Below are positions 22,256 through 26,549 of a stretch of DNA of 26,549 nt, one piece after another (position 1 is the stretch's first letter; each line of letters begins with the position of its first letter). The notes under the pieces are model-generated. The model was not told the origin of the DNA, searched no databases, and saw nothing but the letters and a program-made list of their open reading frames with translations. The DNA comes from CAZKRL01 sp964555295 (lineage in GTDB: Bacteria > Bacteroidota > Bacteroidia > Flavobacteriales_D > Sanyastnellaceae). A program made the translations under genes and the position numbers. The stretch is taken from assembly GCA_964555295.1 (NCBI GenBank), contig CAZKRL010000038.1, forward strand, positions 1 to 26,549. The letters are read 5' to 3'.

Positions 22256-23638
22256 TCACCCCTGGCCGATGCAATACATCTCGAATCCGAGTTCGCGCAT
22301 GCGTGCAGCGGGCAGGATGCTGCGACCATCGAAGGCAAACGCGGGTTTGAACATGCTTTGATGAATGGCGGAAAAATCGAGGTTGCGAAATTCATCCCAT
22401 TCCGTGAGAACCACCATGGCGTGGGCTTGATTCAGCGCAGACATCGCATCAGGAGCAATGTGCAAATGGCTGGAAAGAAGATGATCGGGAACACCCACAT
22501 ATGCGAGATCCGCGAGAATGGTTTTCGCAGGAACCTTGGGATCGTAGATCGCAACGTGAGCATTTTCCATCAATAGATCGCGAACCACATAAATGGCGGC
22601 CGATTCACGAGTATCATTGGTGTCTTTTTTGAACGCAAAGCCAAGCACACCGATTTTTTTACCAGAAACCGTATTGAACAACGTGTGAACGATTTTTTGC
22701 GAAAAGCGGGACTTCTGCCAATCATTCATGCGGATCACCTCATTCCAATAGCGGGCGACTTCCGGCAGGCCAAAGTGCTCGCAGAGGTAGACGAGATTGA
22801 GAATATCCTTCTGAAAACACGAACCACCGAACCCGACTGAAGATTTGAGGAATTTCGGACCGATACGGGAATCATAACCGATGGCGCGGCTGACTTCGTC
22901 GACATTCGCGCCGGTTTTTTCGCAGAGCGCGGAGATCGAGTTGATCGACGAGATGCGCTGGGCGAGAAAGGCATTGGCGACCAGCTTGGAGAGTTCCGAT
23001 GACCAAGTGTTGGTGGTGATGATGCGTTCACGCGGGATCCAGTGAGCGTATACCTGAACTAGGCTCTCGATCGCAGCCAGGCCTTCGGGCGTCTGTTCAC
23101 CACCAATGAGAATGCGGTCAGGATTTTCCATGTCAGTCACGGCGGTACCTTCTGCCAAGAATTCCGGATTGGAGAGAACCTGGAATTGCCCCGTGCTCGA
23201 ATTTGATTCGAGAATGGTTCTCATGGCCTCAGCCGTGCGCACGGGAATGGTGGATTTTTCCACGACAATGGTGTTGCCCTTTGCTTCCTCCGCAATCATC
23301 CGCGCTGCGGACTCCACATAACAAAGATCAGCCGCACGACCGGCACCAGCGCCATACGTTTTCGTGGGTGTGCCCACGGCGACGAACACCATATCGGCTT
23401 CACGGATGGCGGCACGAACATCCGTGCGAAAAAAGAGATTGCGATCGCGGCAGCCATTCACCAATTCCAGTAATCCGGGTTCATAAACCGGGAGATCCTG
23501 GGAGTTCCATGCGGCGATACGAGCCTCATTGAGGTCGACCACGGTGACCGTGATATCGGGACATTTCGCCGCGATCATTGCCATTGTGGGGCCGCCAACG
23601 TAACCGGCGCCAATGCAGCAGATGTGTTTGATTTGCAT
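22256..23638 (-). CDS. ugd: UDP-glucose 6-dehydrogenase, eukaryote-like type
   Basis: Oxidises UDP-glucose to UDP-glucuronate with two NAD. The 460 residues resemble animal and plant UGDH more than the short E. coli-type Ugd. Blocks include HICCIGAGYVGGPTMAMIA (5-23), LPVYEPGLLELV, VFVAVGTPTKTYG, GRAADLCYVESAARMIA, VVEKSTIPVRTAEAM, LSNPEFLAEGTAV, NAFLAQRISSINSISALCE and VGFGGSCFQKDILNLVYLCE with catalytic Cys274. GFAFKKDTNDTRES and YDPKVP follow. The product feeds the UDP-glucuronate decarboxylase encoded next, upstream in the operon (23692-24633), or is used directly. All catalytic residues I can identify are present. Confidence 0.96.
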   Translation of the reverse strand: MQIKHICCIGAGYVGGPTMAMIAAKCPDITVTVVDLNEARIAAWNSQDLPVYEPGLLELVNGCRDRNLFFRTDVRAAIREADMVFVAVGTPTKTYGAGAGRAADLCYVESAARMIAEEAKGNTIVVEKSTIPVRTAEAMRTILESNSSTGQFQVLSNPEFLAEGTAVTDMENPDRILIGGEQTPEGLAAIESLVQVYAHWIPRERIITTNTWSSELSKLVANAFLAQRISSINSISALCEKTGANVDEVSRAIGYDSRIGPKFLKSSVGFGGSCFQKDILNLVYLCEHFGLPEVARYWNEVIRMNDWQKSRFSQKIVHTLFNTVSGKKIGVLGFAFKKDTNDTRESAAIYVVRDLLMENAHVAIYDPKVPAKTILADLAYVGVPDHLLSSHLHIAPDAMSALNQAHAMVVLTEWDEFRNLDFSAIHQSMFKPAFAFDGRSILPAARMRELGFEMYCIGQG

Positions 23639-23691
23639 GGAAGTGAAAGTGAGTATAAAAGGATTGATCAGCCAATGGAGCCGATGCGAAA

Positions 23692-24633
23692 TTACAGAAC
23701 GAAGTTGCGGAAATACGCAATCGTCTCGCGGATACCGTCATCGAACTGGACTACTGGTTCCCAGCCGAGGATTTCTTTGGCGCGCGTGATGTCGGGCTTG
23801 CGCACTTTCGGATCATCCGGAGGCAGAGGTTTTTGGTCGAGTGTGAGAGGAATGCCAAAATGACGTGAAACTGCCTCAGCGAACTGCATGATGGTCATTT
23901 CATGAGGATTCCCGCAATTCACAGGGAGGTGGAAATCGCTCTGCGCAAGTTTCCAAATTCCAGCAACGAGATCGGAAACATAGCAAAAAGAACGTGTCTG
24001 CGAACCATCGCCAAACACCGTCATGGGTTCACCGCGCAAGGCCTGACCGATGAATGCGGGAACGACCCGTCCGTCATCGAGGCGCATGCGCGGACCATAG
24101 GTATTGAAGATACGGACGATTTTGGTATCGAGTCCGTGGGCGCGATGGTAGGCCATGGTGGCAGCTTCCGCGTAGCGTTTTGCCTCATCATAACAGCTAC
24201 GTACACCAATCGAGTTCACATTGCCCCAGTAACTTTCTGGTTGGGGGTGAATTTCAGGATCGCCGTATACCTCAGAGGTGGAAGCTACGAGAAACGTAGC
24301 GCCTTTTCGCAACGCAAGATCAAGCGCATTATGTGTAGCGTAAGACCCAGCCTTCAGTGTTTCGACAGGGATCTGTACGTAATCGATGGGACTCGCCGGC
24401 GAAGCCATGTGGAAAACGTAGTCCACGGAACCATCGATATCGAAAGGCAAGGAAACATCGTGCTCGATGAAGGAAAAGCTGGGATTACCTTGAAGGTGAG
24501 CAAGATTGCGGGCGTGTCCGGTCACAAAATTGTCCAGTGCCACGACTCTCAGCCCACTGGCAATAAGCAGATCGATCAAATGGGAAGGAACAAACCCGGC
24601 ACCACCGGTGACAACTGCTGTTTTTTGACTCAT
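23692..24633 (-). CDS. UDP-glucuronate decarboxylase (UDP-xylose synthase)
   Basis: Decarboxylates UDP-glucuronate to UDP-xylose through a bound 4-keto intermediate. The 313 residues show HMASPASPIDYVQIPVETLK, LVASTSEVYGDPEIHPQPESYWGNVNSIG, RSCYDEAKRYAEA (catalytic Tyr and Lys), RIFNTYGPRMRLDDGRVVPAF and FGDGSQTRSFCYVSDLVAGI. These are the hallmarks of UXS rather than dTDP-glucose dehydratase. The NAD-binding motif reads TGGAGFVPSHL: proline replaces the third glycine of GxxGxxG, a variant worth noting. The ATG (24633) overlaps the TGA of glf as ATGA, so translation is probably coupled. It and ugd form a two-step UDP-Glc to UDP-Xyl route. Confidence 0.93.
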   Translation of the reverse strand: MSQKTAVVTGGAGFVPSHLIDLLIASGLRVVALDNFVTGHARNLAHLQGNPSFSFIEHDVSLPFDIDGSVDYVFHMASPASPIDYVQIPVETLKAGSYATHNALDLALRKGATFLVASTSEVYGDPEIHPQPESYWGNVNSIGVRSCYDEAKRYAEAATMAYHRAHGLDTKIVRIFNTYGPRMRLDDGRVVPAFIGQALRGEPMTVFGDGSQTRSFCYVSDLVAGIWKLAQSDFHLPVNCGNPHEMTIMQFAEAVSRHFGIPLTLDQKPLPPDDPKVRKPDITRAKEILGWEPVVQFDDGIRETIAYFRNFVL

Positions 24634-25814
24634 AATGATGGTGAAAGATGATTTTTGTATTTCTGGATCAATTTATCCGCTTCGGTAAGCGCCATTCCCG
24701 TCACTTGATCCATGTTGTAGTAGCGATAGGTTCCGAGACGACCGATGAATGAAACATTTGTCTCCTGCTCGGCAAGCTGTCGGTAGCGCGCATAGAGTTG
24801 AGCTGTGACATCCGTGGGAACAGGATAAAATGGCTCTTTGTCTGGTGTCCAGTCTTCGGGAAATTCGCGTATGACTGTGGTCGCTTCGATTTTTTGACCC
24901 GTGGCATGCTTGATTTCCACCGTTCTCGTGTAGGGCACCTCGAGGTCGGGATAATTCACCTGCAAGGCTGGTTGCCAAAATCCCGTTTTGCCTGAAATGG
25001 CTTCGCGATCGCGAAGTTGGTCTCCCGTGTAGGTTTCTCTTTCAAAACGCAAAGAACGGTAGGGTAGCGAGCCATAACAGTGACCGTAATATTCATCGAT
25101 AGGCCCGGTAAAAATGAGATGTCGGAAATTCCAAAGTTCTTTTTCCTGATGGAAGTCTCTGCCCAGACGTAGCGTCAAGCCCGGAGAGTGAGCGATCATT
25201 TTATCAAACATCGCGGAATAGCCGTCGGCCGGCATCGCTTGGAAGGATTCAGTCAGGTAGCGGTCATCGCGGTTCAAGCGAATCGGAATCCGACCGCAAA
25301 CCGAAGCCTGCAATTCCCTTGGATGGCGTTTCCACTGCTTGAGCGTGTATGGCTCAAAGAACATCCGGTAAAAATCCCAGCCTACCTGGCTCAGGATGAC
25401 CTCCTCGGAATTTTGCGGATGATCGATCGGTTCGCGATGGGTTTCCAAGTAATCGCGCCACTCGAGTTCCGTTGCTGAACGCCCCAGCCACTCCTCAAAA
25501 GTATTGAGATTGATCGGAAAACTCCAGTAGCGGTCGTGGGTGAAGCTTTTGATTTGATAAGAAACCTGATGCCACTCGGTGAACTGGGAGAGATACTCGA
25601 CGATGCGGGCAGAGTTGCTGCGAAAATAATGCGGACCATAAGGGTGGATCAGCACGCCGGCTTCATCGTAGCAATCATAAGCATTGCCTCCAATATGCTC
25701 GCGCTTGTCCACCACCACGCAAGAAAAACCTGCTTGCGTGAGTCGCTCCGCCGTGACGAGTCCGGAAAAACCGGCCCCTACGATAAAAAAATCAACATCA
25801 AAAGATTCGCTCAT
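24630..25814 (-). CDS. glf: UDP-galactopyranose mutase
   Basis: A flavoenzyme that interconverts UDP-galactopyranose and UDP-galactofuranose. The 394 residues open with FFIVGAGFSGLVTAERL (9-25, FAD dinucleotide binding) and KREHIGGNAYD. HPYGPHYFRSNSARIVEYLSQF, SFPINLNTFEEW, FFEPYTLKQWKRHPRELQASVCGRIPIRLNRDDRYL and the C-terminal FIGRLGTYRYYNMDQVTGMAL (with the substrate-tyrosine and FAD elements) are all specific to Glf. Length is normal. It is the first gene of the operon, with an ops element and candidate promoter upstream, and it overlaps the next gene by ATGA. The glycan therefore probably contains galactofuranose. Confidence 0.96.
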   Translation of the reverse strand: MSESFDVDFFIVGAGFSGLVTAERLTQAGFSCVVVDKREHIGGNAYDCYDEAGVLIHPYGPHYFRSNSARIVEYLSQFTEWHQVSYQIKSFTHDRYWSFPINLNTFEEWLGRSATELEWRDYLETHREPIDHPQNSEEVILSQVGWDFYRMFFEPYTLKQWKRHPRELQASVCGRIPIRLNRDDRYLTESFQAMPADGYSAMFDKMIAHSPGLTLRLGRDFHQEKELWNFRHLIFTGPIDEYYGHCYGSLPYRSLRFERETYTGDQLRDREAISGKTGFWQPALQVNYPDLEVPYTRTVEIKHATGQKIEATTVIREFPEDWTPDKEPFYPVPTDVTAQLYARYRQLAEQETNVSFIGRLGTYRYYNMDQVTGMALTEADKLIQKYKNHLSPSL

Positions 25815-25841
25815 GACTCCCAGCGGATTTCAGCTTTTCAG

Positions 25842-25853
25842 CACGCTACCGCC
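25842..25853 (-). promoter_or_regulatory. ops element (RfaH recruitment site, core of JUMPStart)
   Basis: The minus strand reads GGCGGTAGCGTG, identical to the enterobacterial ops sequence, and with upstream bases CCAAGGGCGGTAGCGTG it also resembles the JUMPStart core. It lies 27 bases before the glf ATG, in the sense orientation and in the leader of a very long polysaccharide operon, exactly where ops elements act. At ops, RNA polymerase pauses and loads the NusG paralogue RfaH, which suppresses polarity. A 12-base exact match in this position is very unlikely by chance. Confidence 0.85.
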
Positions 25854-25917
25854 CTTGGTCGCAAGTTGCAGCGCGCAACAAAACCAGCGGGGGAATTCGG
25901 CAAATCAGGGGTGCAAT

Positions 25918-25933
25918 CCATGACGATTCATGG
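25918..25933. promoter_or_regulatory. Inverted repeat in the glf leader, possible operator
   Basis: CCATGA (25918-25923) and TCATGG (25928-25933) form a perfect 6-base inverted repeat around CGAT. It lies about 20-40 bases downstream of the candidate minus-strand promoter. Confidence 0.3.
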
Positions 25934-25954
25934 AGGGAAACTCTTCCCACGCCA

Positions 25955-25983
25955 AAACTAGAGAATGGCAGGTTTTTGTTCAA
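25955..25983 (-). promoter_or_regulatory. Candidate promoter of the polysaccharide operon
   Basis: On the minus strand TTGAAC (25978-25983) lies 17 bases from TAGTTT (25955-25960), about 140 bases before glf. This would give a long leader containing the inverted repeat and the ops element. The -10 match is only three of six. Confidence 0.3.
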
Positions 25984-25998
25984 GAAAAAATGAACAAA
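25975..25998. repeat. Perfect 8-base inverted repeat
   Basis: TTTGTTCA (25975-25982) and TGAACAAA (25991-25998) flank AGAAAAAA. One arm overlaps the candidate -35 box of the operon, so it may be a regulator site. Confidence 0.5.
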
Positions 25999-26135
25999 TT
26001 ACAGGGATGAAATAAGGGCTTTTTCCGCCTTTTCCCTGTCCCTGTTACGATGTAAGATCATTTCATGAGAGAATTTTTTGCCAGATTAACAAAAAGGGCT
26101 TGTTTTTATGGGTCAATCATGCAATCAGTGAATGT

Positions 26136-26549
26136 ATGAAAAAACTTAATGCCTTGTTAATCTTATCGACGTTGTTCACATTCCCCTCCCTCGCGTGGTC
26201 TCCGGGCGTATCAGATCCTGCGGCCTTGACGAACCTTACGGTGGACATAAAGAACCGCGAAGACGTCATTTCCTTTTATCAGAACGTTTACAAAGCCTCT
26301 GAGAACTTCAGCACCGTGTTAAACTGGTCCGGAAATGTCGACCAATGCAACGAAGGTGCTCTGAATCCAGATTTCGTCAACCTGATGCGCAGGCGCATTA
26401 ATTATTATCGGGCGCTGGCGGGAGTACCAGCGAAGATTGTCATGAACGACTATTCCACAGTGGTGGTTGATGATACGTATTTCAACGACACACCCGCATC
26501 CACTCTGAAATCTGAGGCCGCTCAGAAAGGCGCCCTGATTCTTGCTAAA
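26136..26549 (+). CDS. Secreted CAP/SCP-like domain protein, 3' end outside the window
   Basis: The frame opens at ATG 26136 and stays open to the window end (138 codons). MKKLNALLILSTLFTFPSLA is a typical Sec signal peptide, with likely cleavage after SLA or slightly later. After a helical region (NREDVISFYQNVYKASENF) comes MRRRINYYRALAGVPAKIV and, about 35 residues on, AAQKGALILAK. This is the pattern of the CAP domain (an N-x-xRxxAG helix, then a helix with AxxxA). CAP proteins are secreted and of varied or unknown function in bacteria. It is transcribed away from the operon and need not be part of glycan synthesis. No clear Shine-Dalgarno is visible before the ATG. Confidence 0.68.
   Translation, partial: MKKLNALLILSTLFTFPSLAWSPGVSDPAALTNLTVDIKNREDVISFYQNVYKASENFSTVLNWSGNVDQCNEGALNPDFVNLMRRRINYYRALAGVPAKIVMNDYSTVVVDDTYFNDTPASTLKSEAAQKGALILAK

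Larger units (their letters stand above)
25815..26135. other. Divergent intergenic region between the glf operon and the CAP-like gene
   Basis: This 321-base region holds no convincing ORF. It contains the ops element, a candidate operon promoter, and three inverted repeats: 25918-25933, 25975-25998, and 26001-26039 where ACAGGGA is matched by TCCCTGT. It probably holds the start sites for both directions. Confidence 0.6.

Overview
The window is almost entirely one minus-strand surface-polysaccharide (O-antigen or exopolysaccharide) locus of about 25.8 kb. It reads from glf at about 25.8 kb down to an acyltransferase that runs off position 1. A divergent gene for a secreted CAP-like protein begins at 26136 on the plus strand and runs off the right end. 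A run of 10 N at 10504-10513 shows this is a draft assembly. The cell-surface chemistry points to a Gram-negative-type bacterium. Animal/plant-like UDP-glucose dehydrogenase, the CAP-domain neighbour, purine-rich intergenic repeats and mostly weak Shine-Dalgarno sequences make me think of Verrucomicrobiota or a relative, but this is a low-confidence guess.

Layout in transcription order (right to left). A leader at 25815-25983 carries a candidate promoter and a perfect 12-base ops element (the RfaH recruitment site) 27 bases before glf. Next come sugar-nucleotide genes: glf (UDP-Galf), a UDP-glucuronate decarboxylase (UDP-Xyl) and a eukaryote-like ugd (UDP-GlcA). A GT4 glycosyltransferase, a GDP-mannose 3,5-epimerase and a WecG/TagA-type GT26 transferase follow. 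A MntA-HepT type toxin-antitoxin pair (17998-18787) sits between two related purine-rich repeats. Then come a DegT/DnrJ sugar aminotransferase and the CDP-3,6-dideoxyhexose genes rfbF, rfbG, rfbH and tyv (rfbE).

The most unusual gene is rfbH. It is one 648-codon reading frame whose first ~100 residues are a MazF/PemK-type toxin domain and whose remainder is the iron-sulfur PLP dehydrase. It is preceded by a 73-codon acidic ORF that could be the antitoxin. The dehydrase part also carries three extra in-frame segments, one lying inside the spacing of its iron-sulfur cysteine motif.

Below 11.2 kb the DNA becomes more AT-rich and holds the assembly module: a GT-C-like membrane protein, a VTT-domain (DedA/TVP38-like) membrane protein, an SDR, a DPM1-like GT2, a second SDR resembling CDP-abequose/paratose synthases, a Wzx-like flippase, a GT2, a GT4, a Wzy-like polymerase and an acyltransferase 3. 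The predicted product is a Wzx/Wzy-type glycan that may contain galactofuranose, xylose or glucuronate, an L-galactose-type residue, an amino sugar and a CDP-derived 3,6-dideoxyhexose such as tyvelose, with O-acetylation. No initiating glycosyltransferase and no RfbI/DdhD reductase lie in the window.
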